Assembly (NCBI GenBank): GCA_020431825.1
Contig: JAGQHN010000023.1
Span: forward strand, 1-36,703
Direction: 5' to 3'
DNA: 36,703 nucleotides
Origin: Trueperaceae bacterium
GTDB lineage: Bacteria; Deinococcota; Deinococci; Deinococcales; Trueperaceae
Part shown: positions 1-8,112 of the stretch, one piece after another
Layout: every line of letters starts with the position of its first letter
How positions within the stretch are numbered: the stretch's first letter is position 1
Position numbers and translations under genes: made by a program
Notes under the pieces: model-generated
What the model was told of the DNA's origin: nothing
Seen by the model: the letters and a program-made list of their open reading frames with translations, nothing else
The model's database searches: none

Positions 1-637
1 TTAAAAGCGCTTCGGGTTCATTGCGTTCGCTTTTAACCTGCACCCAGCCCCGACAAAGATCATATCTATCTGGAATACCGTGGTAATCATCAGTAGCACA
101 GGCACTATAACGGTGTCCCAGCGCATACAGAGTATCAGCTATATGCCAGCTTTCCGGGCGGTCATTGTAGTCAGCTGAAACCGCATTATAAATTTCGATG
201 GCGTGGACCTTACCTAAAGAAAGAATGTCGGCTTCGCTTAGGCTGTACCAGGCCGGGTGAGCTGCAGCTACAAATGCACCGGCGTCAAGTGCGCGTTTTG
301 CTAAAGCCGGACCAGATTCATCTGCTTCTGGAGCTTTAAAGCCAAAGGGCAAGCCTACCGCCAGTATGTGCCACAATTCTCCCACTGAGGTGCGTCCACT
401 ATGCAGCTCTGCACCGATCAGGGTACTAAACCCTTCTACTCGGTAGGGTCTGGTGTCGGTCATAGGATAACTGTAGACTTCTAAAAAGTGATCGGTAAGA
501 GCAAGAAAGTCGTAGCCTGCTTCACGGTAGCGTCGGCACACTTCTTCGGGTGTTTGGCGACCGTCAGAAGCAGTTGAGTGAGTATGCAAATTGCCTTTAT
601 AGAACTGTCCAGGTTTATCAAAAGGTAGCTGTTTCAA
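1..637 (-). CDS. PHP-domain metal-dependent phosphoesterase-like protein, partial (3' end outside window)
   Basis: The frame is open from a TTG at 637-635 to the window edge (212 codons), so the C-terminus is missing. The start is TTG because an AAGGA ribosome site lies 4-5 bases upstream, overlapping the stop of the SMP-30 gene, and no ATG occurs before codon 60. PHP metal-ligand motifs are visible: HTH at residues 18-20, TDH at 48-50, an AAHPAW segment and a later DDYH. These fit the PHP superfamily (trinuclear metal phosphoesterases; CehA/McbA-like hydrolases are common in sugar clusters). No signal peptide is seen, so it is probably cytoplasmic. It lies 7 bases after the SMP-30 gene, so the two form an operon. 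The substrate cannot be told from sequence. Confidence 0.8.
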   Translation of the reverse strand, partial: MKQLPFDKPGQFYKGNLHTHSTASDGRQTPEEVCRRYREAGYDFLALTDHFLEVYSYPMTDTRPYRVEGFSTLIGAELHSGRTSVGELWHILAVGLPFGFKAPEADESGPALAKRALDAGAFVAAAHPAWYSLSEADILSLGKVHAIEIYNAVSADYNDRPESWHIADTLYALGHRYSACATDDYHGIPDRYDLCRGWVQVKSERNEPEALL

Positions 638-644
638 GGTTTCC

Positions 645-1559
645 TTAAGGACGCTGAACGCCCTGAGTATTGAGATAAATAGAATAAAGAGAGGTGCTTG
701 CCGTTATAAAAAGCCTATCTTTCTTTTGCCCCCCAAAGCTGCAGTTTGCGATAGGTTCAGGCACCATAATCTTGCCTAAAAGCTCGGCCTCTGGGCTATA
801 AACCTGAATGCTATCTTGTGAACTGGTAAAGATATAGCCATGTTTATCAATCCGGAAACCATCTGATAGGCCAGGATTGATTTCAGCAAAAATACGACCG
901 GGTGATAGCGTTTTACCCCCAATCACATCATAGGCAAAAATGTGATGCCAGCCATCAGGATTATGGCTTTTGCCTGTATCACTGACGTAGAGGATGGTCT
1001 CGTCCAGATTAAAAGCTAGACCGTTAGGCTTATCCCGGTCGGTTGCAACAATGCTTAAATCATTACTTAGGGGATCAAATCTAAAGACGTAGCAGTGCCC
1101 CAATTCCGAGTCTGCCTGATAGCCCTCATGATTGCTCAAAATGCCATACGGTGGATCAGTAAACCAGATCGTACCATCAGACTTCACGACAACATCATTG
1201 GGTGAGTTGAGTTTTTTGCCCCGATAGTTATCGATCAGAATGCTTATACTGCCATCCTTTTCAGTGCGACTTACTCGCCTACCTCCATGCTCACAGCTGA
1301 TTAAACGCCCCTCGAGGTCTCGGTAGTGACCATTAGTAAAATTTGACGGTTGGCGAAAAGTGGACATTCCCTCCTGATCATGCCAGCGCATCATCCGGTT
1401 ATTGGGTATATCGCTCCAGAGAAGATAATCGCCTTCGGCAAAATAAACGGGACCTTCCGCCCAGATAAACCCTGTGCAAAGACGCTCGAGCCTTGCCTCA
1501 GGGCGGATAAGCGCATCAAAGCGTTCATCAAAACTCTCAAAACGGGTTTCTACTTCCAT
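645..1559 (-). CDS. SMP-30/gluconolactonase/LRE family protein
   Basis: A 304-residue protein of the six-bladed propeller SMP-30/gluconolactonase family, which hydrolyses sugar lactones using a divalent metal. Family blocks appear in order: the EGPVYF segment with LLWSDIPNNR near residues 35-60, SPNDVVVKSDGTIWFTDP near 117-136 (the conserved Asn-Asp metal region), PNGLAFNLDETILYVSDTG near 177-195, and FRIDKHGYIFTSS near 235-250. Length is normal. The ATG is preceded by AGGAGG. No signal peptide is seen. In a sugar-catabolic island it may open an aldonolactone made from arabinose or a related sugar; that substrate is inferred. It is transcribed with the PHP gene, away from the ArsR-type regulator's downstream end. 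Confidence 0.88.
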   Translation of the reverse strand: MEVETRFESFDERFDALIRPEARLERLCTGFIWAEGPVYFAEGDYLLWSDIPNNRMMRWHDQEGMSTFRQPSNFTNGHYRDLEGRLISCEHGGRRVSRTEKDGSISILIDNYRGKKLNSPNDVVVKSDGTIWFTDPPYGILSNHEGYQADSELGHCYVFRFDPLSNDLSIVATDRDKPNGLAFNLDETILYVSDTGKSHNPDGWHHIFAYDVIGGKTLSPGRIFAEINPGLSDGFRIDKHGYIFTSSQDSIQVYSPEAELLGKIMVPEPIANCSFGGQKKDRLFITASTSLYSIYLNTQGVQRP

Positions 1560-1639
1560 GCCTGCCTCCTGCTAAATCTAGTTATTTACACAACGTGAGC
1601 AAATCAGCTCGAGTCAACTTTGGCACAAAGCTATATTAA

Positions 1640-1655
1640 GTTATGCCATCATAAC
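1640..1655. promoter_or_regulatory. Inverted repeat upstream of SMP-30 gene
   Basis: GTTATG and CATAAC form a perfect 6-base dyad with a 4-base spacer, about 85 bases before the SMP-30 start. It could be an operator or a small hairpin between the ArsR-type gene and the SMP-30 gene, both on the minus strand. No clear -35/-10 pair was found nearby. Confidence 0.3.
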
Positions 1656-1721
1656 GAGCCTGGAAAAACGACTTGCTATTTGAAACACGTAAATCTGGCT
1701 CATCATGTCTGAGCAAAACCT

Positions 1722-2705
1722 TTAGAAATAACGAATTCTAAGCACAATATCCTGTGGATAATTGCCAAATTTCGCACCGAAGATATTAACGCCTCCAACG
1801 TGGGTAGCGTCCTCTTTGACCCCTATTCGCACCGAAATGAAACTATTATTGTGAATCGCTAAGTCGGACAGGCTAACGTCGGAAACACGAAGACCATCAA
1901 CCAGACTTCCCACCTGACTAACCTGCCAAACTTTTAAGAGCCCATACTGGGTATCTGATTCCCACTGCCAGGACGGTGTCAGTTTGCCTCTTATGCCGCC
2001 AAAATCTGACGGGCTGGTCCAGCTACCAAGCTCTACGCCATTTATCCAGACTGTAATATCTGAGGGCCAGTCCAGGTGGTGCATAGGCGCTTCGGAGCAA
2101 ACTTCCATACTCAGACTCAGGCTCTCAAGCTTGGCACTCGAGGGTAAACGATTAGGCAGTCGGTACTCTACGTAACCACAGTGAAACCAGAGCAGCTCAG
2201 CATTAATACGCTCAGCTTCATAAAAAGATGCCGGGTCATCAAGTAGGCCAATTAAACCTGTGCTGCTCACTATGCCGCAGGTAGGCGCAACTTGAAAATC
2301 AGTGTAGCTGCCAATGCGAATGGGGAACTCGAGCAAGTTGCCAACATCTGGTTCACGCTTACGAACCACATGCACGTTTAGCCGATCAAACAAACATCCG
2401 CAGACCCGCTGCGTTCCCCTGTCTCCGGGCTTATGCTCACAAATAATCAGCCCGGCTTCCTCTAAAATATTAATATGCATGGTCACCGTTGCCAAATTCA
2501 TGTTGAGCGCTTCGGCAATCTCAGTAAGGTTGCATAAGTGATGTGCCAGGTATTCGATAATGCGCAACCTCGGTTCAGAAGCAAGCGCTTTAAGTTTGCT
2601 TAGGGTATCTGGCAACTCCGCCCAAATATCTAGCTCGATGGTCCTATCCTGGTGCTGACCACCTAACTGATGCAATATTTGTCCTGCTCTCCGTACTTTA
2701 TTCAT
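1722..2705 (-). CDS. ArsR-type winged-helix regulator with large beta-rich C-terminal domain
   Basis: A 327-residue regulator. Residues about 32-105 form an ArsR/SmtB-type winged helix: LKALASEPRLRIIEYLA is the dimer helix, and LTEIAEALNMNLATVTMHIN and ILEEAGLI form the recognition helix and wing. The metal-binding cysteine box of classical ArsR (ELCVCDL-like) is absent. ArsR proteins are usually about 100-120 residues; here some 200 extra residues follow, rich in alternating hydrophobic residues and Trp, reading like a beta-sandwich. I infer a sugar- or effector-binding domain. The gene is divergent from the GH2/transporter operon, so it is a candidate regulator of that operon. The ATG has no clear ribosome site, and the likely promoter lies very close, giving a very short leader. 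Confidence 0.75.
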   Translation of the reverse strand: MNKVRRAGQILHQLGGQHQDRTIELDIWAELPDTLSKLKALASEPRLRIIEYLAHHLCNLTEIAEALNMNLATVTMHINILEEAGLIICEHKPGDRGTQRVCGCLFDRLNVHVVRKREPDVGNLLEFPIRIGSYTDFQVAPTCGIVSSTGLIGLLDDPASFYEAERINAELLWFHCGYVEYRLPNRLPSSAKLESLSLSMEVCSEAPMHHLDWPSDITVWINGVELGSWTSPSDFGGIRGKLTPSWQWESDTQYGLLKVWQVSQVGSLVDGLRVSDVSLSDLAIHNNSFISVRIGVKEDATHVGGVNIFGAKFGNYPQDIVLRIRYF

Positions 2706-2719
2706 AACTTTGATTCATT

Positions 2720-2749
2720 ACTTTAGCAAATCCTGAAACTAAAGTGCAA
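2720..2749 (-). promoter_or_regulatory. Putative promoter of the ArsR-type regulator
   Basis: On the minus strand TTGCAC (2749-2744) and TAAAGT (2725-2720) are separated by 18 bases, a fair -35/-10 pair. It would start transcription only a few bases before the ATG at 2705. The pair lies within the dyad ACTTTAG (2720-2726) / CTAAAGT (2739-2745), which could serve for autoregulation. Confidence 0.4.
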
Positions 2750-2767
2750 TAGCGATTTAAATTGCTA
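2750..2767. promoter_or_regulatory. 18-base near-perfect palindrome between divergent genes
   Basis: TAGCGATTTAAATTGCTA reads the same on both strands except for one base pair. It sits midway between the ArsR-type gene and the GH2 operon promoter. Winged-helix regulators of the ArsR class bind dyads of this kind, so it is a candidate operator for the neighbouring regulator. Confidence 0.45.
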
Positions 2768-2792
2768 AATTTATGCCTGACCTTTACGATTA

Positions 2793-2804
2793 GTGAGCGC
2801 TAAC
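2793..2804. promoter_or_regulatory. LacI-type operator (GTGAGCGCTAAC)
   Basis: This is a near-palindrome with the central CG typical of LacI/GalR-family operators. It sits 4 bases upstream of the -35 box of the GH2 operon. A related site has the same position relative to the second promoter at 14007-14018. Confidence 0.6.
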
Positions 2805-2808
2805 ACGG

Positions 2809-2837
2809 TTGACACAGCAACTTAATCGTAGTAATTT
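2809..2837 (+). promoter_or_regulatory. Sigma-70-type promoter of the GH2/transporter operon
   Basis: TTGACA (2809-2814), a 17-base spacer, and TAATTT (2832-2837). The same boxes and most of the spacer recur at 14023-14051. Transcription would start near 2844, about 75 bases before the GH2 start codon. Confidence 0.75.
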
Positions 2838-2919
2838 ATAAATCAATCAAAATCTAGTACCCAGCTCATGTTTAACTGGTTTTAAACCTGATTTGGGTCA
2901 ACGAAGGTGGTCTAATAGA

Positions 2920-4641
2920 ATGGACTATCCACGTCCGCAACTGGTTCGGCAAGACTGGAAAAATCTAAACGGCAAATGGGCTTATAGTTTTGACTCGAGC
3001 CTGACTGCCACCGGGCTTAGCTGGCAGTCAAGCATTACTGTTCCCTATCCACCAGAATCTGAGTTATCTGGTGTCAATGATCAGGCTTATCACCCTGTCA
3101 TCTGGTACAAACGCGAATTTGATGTACCCGGTGACTGGCAGGGCAAACGCATTTTGCTGCACTTTGGTGCGGTTGATTATCAGGCCCAGGTCTGGCTAAA
3201 TGACAAACTTGTCGCTACGCATGTCGGGGGTCATACGCCCTTTCAGGCTGATGTCAGTTCCGAACTCAAAGAGGGTAATAATGTACTCGTGGTTCGTGCC
3301 GCCGATGACCCTTTGGACCTCGCCAAACCAAGGGGCAAACAGGAATGGCAGGAAAAACCTCATGCCATCTGGTACCCGAGAACCACGGGTATCTGGCAAA
3401 CGGTCTGGCTCGAGCCGGTTGCTGAAACCTATATCAGCAAACTGCGTTTAACCCCCTGCTTTGATGATTTTAGTTTTGATTGCCGCTTTGATCTAAGTCA
3501 GGCTGCCGAGAACCTAAGTTTGGAACTACGCTTTAGCCTTAAAGGAAAAACCTTAGCCCAAGATAGCTGCACGCTCACTGGAGCAAGACTCGAGCGAACG
3601 ATTAGCCTTGGCGTTACAGGTTTTGATGATCTTCGTAACTATGTCTGGTCACCCGAAAACCCTAACCTGATTGATGTTTCTCTCAAACTACTGCAAAATG
3701 GCCAGGTTATAGACGAAGTTCAAAGTTATACCGCCATGCGGCGCATTGAAACGCGGCAGGGCAAGGTGTACTTAAACCATCACCCCTACTATTTGCGGCT
3801 TGCTCTGGATCAAGGCTACTGGGATGAAAGCCTGCTTGCTGCCCCTAGCTCTGAAGCGCTGAAAAAAGATGTCGAACTGGCCAAAGCCATGGGCTTTAAT
3901 GGGGTACGAAAACACCAGAAAATAGAAGACCCGCGCTTCCTTTACTGGGCAGACCAGCTGGGGCTCCTGGTTTGGGAAGAAATGCCCAGCGCCTATATTT
4001 TTACCTCAGATACTGTTGAGCGCATTAGTCGGGAGTGGCTCGAGGTCATTGACCGAGACTACAACCACCCCTGCATCGTCGCCTGGGTTTGCTTTAATGA
4101 ATCCTGGGGTGTGCCCAATCTGGTACATGACGCTCGCCAAAGAGACTTTGTTGCCGGGCTTTATCATCTGACCAAGTCTTTAGATACCAGTCGTCTGGTC
4201 ATAGGGAATGATGGTTGGGAACATGTTGTTACCGATTTGCTAACCATTCACGATTATCACCGTAAACCAGAAACCCTGCTCGAGCGCTACGGCACAGCTG
4301 AAGGTTTGGCCCAAATCGCATCACGCCTGGTTGAACATGGTCGCATTTCTATCTTGAATGAAGGTAGAGTTAACGACGAACCCATCATCCTTTCTGAATT
4401 TGGCGGTATTCGCTTTAGTGGCGAGGCCGAAGGCTGGGGTTACCAGCAAGTTGAAAGCGCTGAAGCCCTGCTCGAGCTTTATGGTCAAATGATTAATGCA
4501 CTTTCGGGTGCAAATCTGGCAGGTTTTTGTTACACTCAATTTGCAGACACATTTCAAGAGCAAAATGGACTTTTGTATTCCGATAGACGCCCTAAAGTGG
4601 CGCTTGATGAATTGGCCAAAGCAACTCTTGGAAGGAGGTGA
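2920..4641 (+). CDS. Cytoplasmic glycoside hydrolase family 2 enzyme
   Basis: A 573-residue GH2-family exo-glycosidase (the beta-galactosidase/beta-glucuronidase clan). I chose the ATG at 2920, where YPRPQLVRQDWKNLNGKW begins the usual GH2 N-terminus; an in-frame TTG at 2893 would add nine residues but has no ribosome site. Domain order: N-terminal sugar-binding jelly roll (about 1-170), immunoglobulin-like domain (about 175-280), and TIM barrel (about 285-570). The acid/base is Glu394 in WVCFNESWG and the nucleophile is Glu493 in ILSEFGG. No signal peptide is seen, so it acts in the cytosol on imported oligosaccharides. It resembles the GH2 part of the fusion at 8113-11220 closely (shared DWQGxR, LHFGAVD and GIWQTVWLEPV). 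Substrate is not resolved; beta-galactoside or arabinopyranoside are possible. Confidence 0.85.
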   Translation: MDYPRPQLVRQDWKNLNGKWAYSFDSSLTATGLSWQSSITVPYPPESELSGVNDQAYHPVIWYKREFDVPGDWQGKRILLHFGAVDYQAQVWLNDKLVATHVGGHTPFQADVSSELKEGNNVLVVRAADDPLDLAKPRGKQEWQEKPHAIWYPRTTGIWQTVWLEPVAETYISKLRLTPCFDDFSFDCRFDLSQAAENLSLELRFSLKGKTLAQDSCTLTGARLERTISLGVTGFDDLRNYVWSPENPNLIDVSLKLLQNGQVIDEVQSYTAMRRIETRQGKVYLNHHPYYLRLALDQGYWDESLLAAPSSEALKKDVELAKAMGFNGVRKHQKIEDPRFLYWADQLGLLVWEEMPSAYIFTSDTVERISREWLEVIDRDYNHPCIVAWVCFNESWGVPNLVHDARQRDFVAGLYHLTKSLDTSRLVIGNDGWEHVVTDLLTIHDYHRKPETLLERYGTAEGLAQIASRLVEHGRISILNEGRVNDEPIILSEFGGIRFSGEAEGWGYQQVESAEALLELYGQMINALSGANLAGFCYTQFADTFQEQNGLLYSDRRPKVALDELAKATLGRR

Positions 4642-4721
4642 AGTTATTTAGACAGATTGCTGTTAGTCAAACCCATAACCCTATTTTTGGTATAAATTAA
4701 ATTTTTAGGAGGCAAGAGAAA

Positions 4722-5972
4722 ATGTTAAAAAAGCTTAGCGTAGCCATTGTTTTGGTGCTACTTGGATCGGTTTACGCCCAAACCAAAGTGGTTTGGTGGG
4801 ATTTCTTAGGCGGCGGTGATGGCGTTCGCATGAAGTCACTCATTGATGACTTTAATTCCAGCCATGATGATATTCAAATTGAAGCAACCACCCTCGAGTG
4901 GGGCCCTTCTTATTACACCAAGGTACAAACCTCAGCTGCCGTAGGTGAATCACCTGACATCATGACCTATCATGTTTCACGTTTCCCCTTAGGCATCCAG
5001 GGCAATGTCCTTAGACCCATTAGTGAAGAAGAACTTGCCAGTGTTGGTCTCTCAACCGCTGACTATCCTTCAAACTTAATTGACGCTATGACCTTTGACG
5101 GCAACCTGTATGGTGTACCTCTAGATATCCACGCCATCATCATGTACTTCAACAAAGATATCCTTGGACCCCTAGGCTTGCTTGGAGATGATGGTTTACC
5201 CAACTTTACCGATAACCTCGAGAACTACAACGCTGCCATGCAAACCATTAAAGATGCAGGCAAATTGCCCCTTTCAGTAGCGACAGGCAATGACGGTACC
5301 GTTTGGCGTGTTTTCTACTCTATGATTGGTCAGCAAGGTGCTAGCTTTATTGAAGGCAATGAAGTTACCGTAGGCGACGCTGGTGTTAAAGCTTTAGACA
5401 CCATACGCAACTGGATTGAACAGGGTTATGCTCCTGAAAATACCGACTACGCCGCCTCTATCGCCCTGTTTACCAGTGGCGAAGCCGCCATGCATATTAA
5501 CGGTGTTTGGGAAGTTCCCACCATGGTTGACTTAGCAGCTCAAGGTGAGCTTTTTGACTGGAGCGCCGTACGCATTCCAGTTTGGTTTGATCAACCTGCT
5601 ACCTGGGCCGACTCACATGCTTTTGCTATTCCTAACGATGCCAGAAACCCCATCAGCGATGAAAAACTGGCAGCCGTTCTTGAAATTATGTCATGGATGA
5701 ACAAAAACAGCCTGTTCTGGGCAACTGCTGGTCATATTCCTGCATATACACCTGTCGTAGAAAGTGCAGACTATCAGGCCATGGAACCCAATGCAACGTA
5801 TGCTGTTCTGGCAGACAATGCTTTCTTTGACCCCGCTTCTACTGTAACGGGTGTTGCCTCACCTGCCTATGACGCTGCTCTTAATTTGCTGGTTCCTTCA
5901 ATCAATGGTCAGCTTCCTTCTGACCAAGCCATTCAAATGCTCAAACAAGAACTCGAGTCTCAACTCAGATAA
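4722..5972 (+). CDS. Sugar ABC transporter periplasmic binding protein (CUT1, system 1)
   Basis: A 416-residue family 1 extracellular solute-binding protein (MalE-like). The signal peptide is MLKKLSVAIVLVLLGSVYA, cut before Gln20; no lipobox cysteine, so it is soluble in the periplasm. The mature protein begins KVVWWDFLGGGDG and has family marks such as FTSGEAAMHINGVWE near residues 247-262 and a late WATAGHIPAYTPV segment. A strong AGGAGG precedes the ATG. It follows the GH2 gene by 80 bases, with TATAAATT upstream as a possible internal -10. A hairpin follows the stop codon before the first permease gene. The ligand is probably an oligosaccharide cut by the neighbouring GH2 enzymes (inference). 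Confidence 0.9.
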   Translation: MLKKLSVAIVLVLLGSVYAQTKVVWWDFLGGGDGVRMKSLIDDFNSSHDDIQIEATTLEWGPSYYTKVQTSAAVGESPDIMTYHVSRFPLGIQGNVLRPISEEELASVGLSTADYPSNLIDAMTFDGNLYGVPLDIHAIIMYFNKDILGPLGLLGDDGLPNFTDNLENYNAAMQTIKDAGKLPLSVATGNDGTVWRVFYSMIGQQGASFIEGNEVTVGDAGVKALDTIRNWIEQGYAPENTDYAASIALFTSGEAAMHINGVWEVPTMVDLAAQGELFDWSAVRIPVWFDQPATWADSHAFAIPNDARNPISDEKLAAVLEIMSWMNKNSLFWATAGHIPAYTPVVESADYQAMEPNATYAVLADNAFFDPASTVTGVASPAYDAALNLLVPSINGQLPSDQAIQMLKQELESQLR

Positions 5973-5981
5973 CGTTCATGG

Positions 5982-6013
5982 TCATCCCACGGTTAAGTTT
6001 AACCGTGGGATGA
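5982..6013 (+). terminator. Intercistronic hairpin between binding-protein and permease genes (system 1)
   Basis: The 15-base arms TCATCCCACGGTTAA and its reverse complement are separated by 2 bases. There is no T run, so it is more likely an mRNA-stabilising or attenuating hairpin than a full terminator. Such hairpins usually give more binding protein than permease. Confidence 0.65.
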
Positions 6014-6034
6014 ATGTCTTTTAAGGAATCTACT

Positions 6035-6967
6035 ATGGCGCAACCCACAAGACAAAATCGAAAAAAAGCCAACGAGACGTTTTCTGTCGCCATGAAGCCT
6101 CCTAGGTCACGTCGGCGCAAGCTTCTGATGTGGCGTGACGCAGCATTACTTATTGCACCGTTTACCCTGCTCTATTTAGTCTTTTTTATTTTCCCAACAC
6201 TGAGGGTTGTACAGCTTAGTTTTACCGACGCTCCCCTGATTGGAAACGGTAATTTTGTTGGCTTAGCCAATTATAAGCGTCTGCTTGGCGATTTTTTATT
6301 TTGGAAGTCATTAAAAAACACTGGCTATTTTGTTCTCTTAACCGTTATTCCCAATACTCTATTTGGCCTTATGTTTGCCCTTATGGTGGTTCGCCTGAAA
6401 AGACTGCGCAGCTGGGTATTGGCTGCCTTTTTCTTGCCCAACATGCTCACCGTGAGCGTAGTTACCCTTATCTGGCAGTGGTTGCTTGACTCCCAATTTG
6501 GCGTTTTCAATCTTCTTTTGGGCACCAAATTTGCTGTCTTCAGCAACCCTGATTGGGCCATGCCTGCCGTAGCTTTTATTACGATCTGGTGGACAGTTGG
6601 CTTCAATATGCTGCTGTTCATTGCTGGTTTACAGGCTATCCCGAAGGAATACTACGAAGCAGCCTCTATTGACGGGGCAACAGGCAATCAAATCTTTTTT
6701 GGTATAACCTGGCCTTTGCTATGGCCCATTACCGCGCTTGTCTTAACCTTGCAGCTCATTGCCCAGTTAAAGATCTTTGATCAGGTGTGGCTGCTCACCA
6801 GAGGTGGGCCTTTTAACTCAACCATTGTCATGTTGCAGTTTGTCTACCGCGAAGCCTTCCAAAACTTTAGAGGGGGCTACGCTTCTGCCATTTCCATTGT
6901 TCTCTTTCTGGTTATTATGGTTGCATCTATTGTTCAATTCTGGATTTTACGGAGTGGTCGCCGATGA
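6035..6967 (+). CDS. Sugar ABC transporter permease, MalF type (system 1)
   Basis: A 310-residue inner-membrane subunit of a CUT1 sugar importer. I prefer the ATG at 6035 (MAQPTRQNR), preceded by TAAGGAA; an ATG at 6014 lies at the foot of the hairpin and adds seven residues. A basic N-terminal tail is followed by six predicted helices, beginning with LLIAPFTLLYLVFFIFP. The ATPase-contacting EAA loop is present as YYEAASIDGATGNQIFF near residues 207-223. The conserved GGP motif (LTRGGPFNST) sits before the last helix. It overlaps the next permease gene by 4 bases (ATGA), indicating translational coupling. Confidence 0.9.
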   Translation: MAQPTRQNRKKANETFSVAMKPPRSRRRKLLMWRDAALLIAPFTLLYLVFFIFPTLRVVQLSFTDAPLIGNGNFVGLANYKRLLGDFLFWKSLKNTGYFVLLTVIPNTLFGLMFALMVVRLKRLRSWVLAAFFLPNMLTVSVVTLIWQWLLDSQFGVFNLLLGTKFAVFSNPDWAMPAVAFITIWWTVGFNMLLFIAGLQAIPKEYYEAASIDGATGNQIFFGITWPLLWPITALVLTLQLIAQLKIFDQVWLLTRGGPFNSTIVMLQFVYREAFQNFRGGYASAISIVLFLVIMVASIVQFWILRSGRR

Positions 6968-7794
6968 AAAACCGAATGAGTGTTCCCGGTATTGCCGGTA
7001 CTGTTTTTACCATCTTTATGGCTTTGGTCTGGATCTTTCCCATTTACTGGGCCATCGTTACCTCGCTAAAGCTCGAGTCAAAAACCATGACTAATCCACC
7101 TCAGTGGATTCCGATTCCTCTTACCTTTGCAAACTACACCCGGGTTTTAGGTGAAAGCGGTCTTTTTCGCTGGTACTTCAATAGTTTTTTTACCAGTATT
7201 ATTACTACTTTTCTGGTTATTGTTTTATGTGCATTATGCGGTTTTGCCATTTCACAGCTTAGTTTCCCTGGAAAAAATCTTCTTTACTGGCTCTTACTTG
7301 CAGGGTTTATGATTCCCGGTCAGGCACTTATTGTTCCGCTGTTTTCCATGCTGGCAGATTTTGGCTGGGTAAACAGCTACCAGGGTCTTATCTTGCCACA
7401 GGTTATTGCGGTTATTAACATCATCATCTATAAGCAGTTTTTTGACTCGGTTCCTGTTGAACTGCGAGATTCAGCCATTATAGATGGTGCTAGTACACTG
7501 CGCATCTTTAGAAGCATCTATATGCCTCTTAACATGGGCATTACCTGGGCACTAGCCATTGTTACCTTTATCGGGATCTGGAATAACTTCTTCTGGCCCT
7601 TCCTGATTACCACATCAGAATCGATGATGACCATTCCTGTGGGAATCACGCAGGTAACAGATTCCTTCGGTGTGCAGTATGCACGGACTATGGCCATGGC
7701 GGTACTGGCTGGCTTACCGGTGGTTGCGGGCTACCTGATCTTCCAAAAACGGGTTACCGAAGGGATTATGATGACGGCAGGCTTAAAAGGCTAA
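6964..7794 (+). CDS. Sugar ABC transporter permease, MalG type (system 1)
   Basis: A 276-residue CUT1 permease with six predicted helices and the EAA loop ELRDSAIIDGASTLRIF near residues 164-180, where the usual Glu-Ala-Ala is Asp-Ser-Ala. The end IMMTAGLKG is typical of MalG-type subunits. Its ATG overlaps the MalF stop. The first part of the fusion protein at 8113 is its close relative: both share PGKN, WNNFFWPF and similar loops. The cell may therefore form two alternative channel pairs with the same MalF partner (inference). Confidence 0.9.
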   Translation: MKNRMSVPGIAGTVFTIFMALVWIFPIYWAIVTSLKLESKTMTNPPQWIPIPLTFANYTRVLGESGLFRWYFNSFFTSIITTFLVIVLCALCGFAISQLSFPGKNLLYWLLLAGFMIPGQALIVPLFSMLADFGWVNSYQGLILPQVIAVINIIIYKQFFDSVPVELRDSAIIDGASTLRIFRSIYMPLNMGITWALAIVTFIGIWNNFFWPFLITTSESMMTIPVGITQVTDSFGVQYARTMAMAVLAGLPVVAGYLIFQKRVTEGIMMTAGLKG

Positions 7795-8112
7795 CGCTCA
7801 ATAGCTCGAGTTACCGGGAAAAACTTGCTCTGGCTTTGTCTAAACCTTGGTCAGTTAAAATACGGATTCCAATTCTTTCCTTGACAAACTAAGCATTTCC
7901 CAATTCCATTCTTCTTAAACGGTCTTGAGCCACAAGAGTGCAGCGGTTATGAATCAAGGCGTTTGGTAGGCAAAAATGTTAGCTCCGGCTCAGGGCTTTA
8001 CTCTACTTGTATTTCATTCCTTGCCTGAGACAAGGAATGAAATGGCATGGGTATACCATTTCAATATTCTCTAGTGTCCTGACGCATCTCTCCCTATACG
8101 AAAGGAACTCCT
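7795..8112 (+). other. 318-base intergenic region before the permease-GH2 fusion
   Basis: No gene is seen here. It holds one CTCGAG (7805), a TTGACA at 7881-7886 without a convincing -10, and a strong hairpin at 8011-8043. An AAAGGAAC ribosome site lies just before the ATG at 8113. The length and the hairpin suggest that the fusion gene has its own control or a processed leader rather than simple read-through. Confidence 0.5.
8011..8043 (+). repeat. Perfect 13-base inverted repeat (hairpin) upstream of the fusion gene
   Basis: Arms ATTTCATTCCTTG and CAAGGAATGAAAT are separated by a 7-base loop (CCTGAGA). No T run follows, so it is not a standard Rho-independent terminator. It lies 70 bases before the ATG and could be an mRNA-stability element, an attenuator, or an operator. 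Confidence 0.7.

Noticed and set aside
2893..2919. TTG start for the GH2 gene
   Set aside because: No ribosome site for it; the ATG at 2920 gives the normal family N-terminus.
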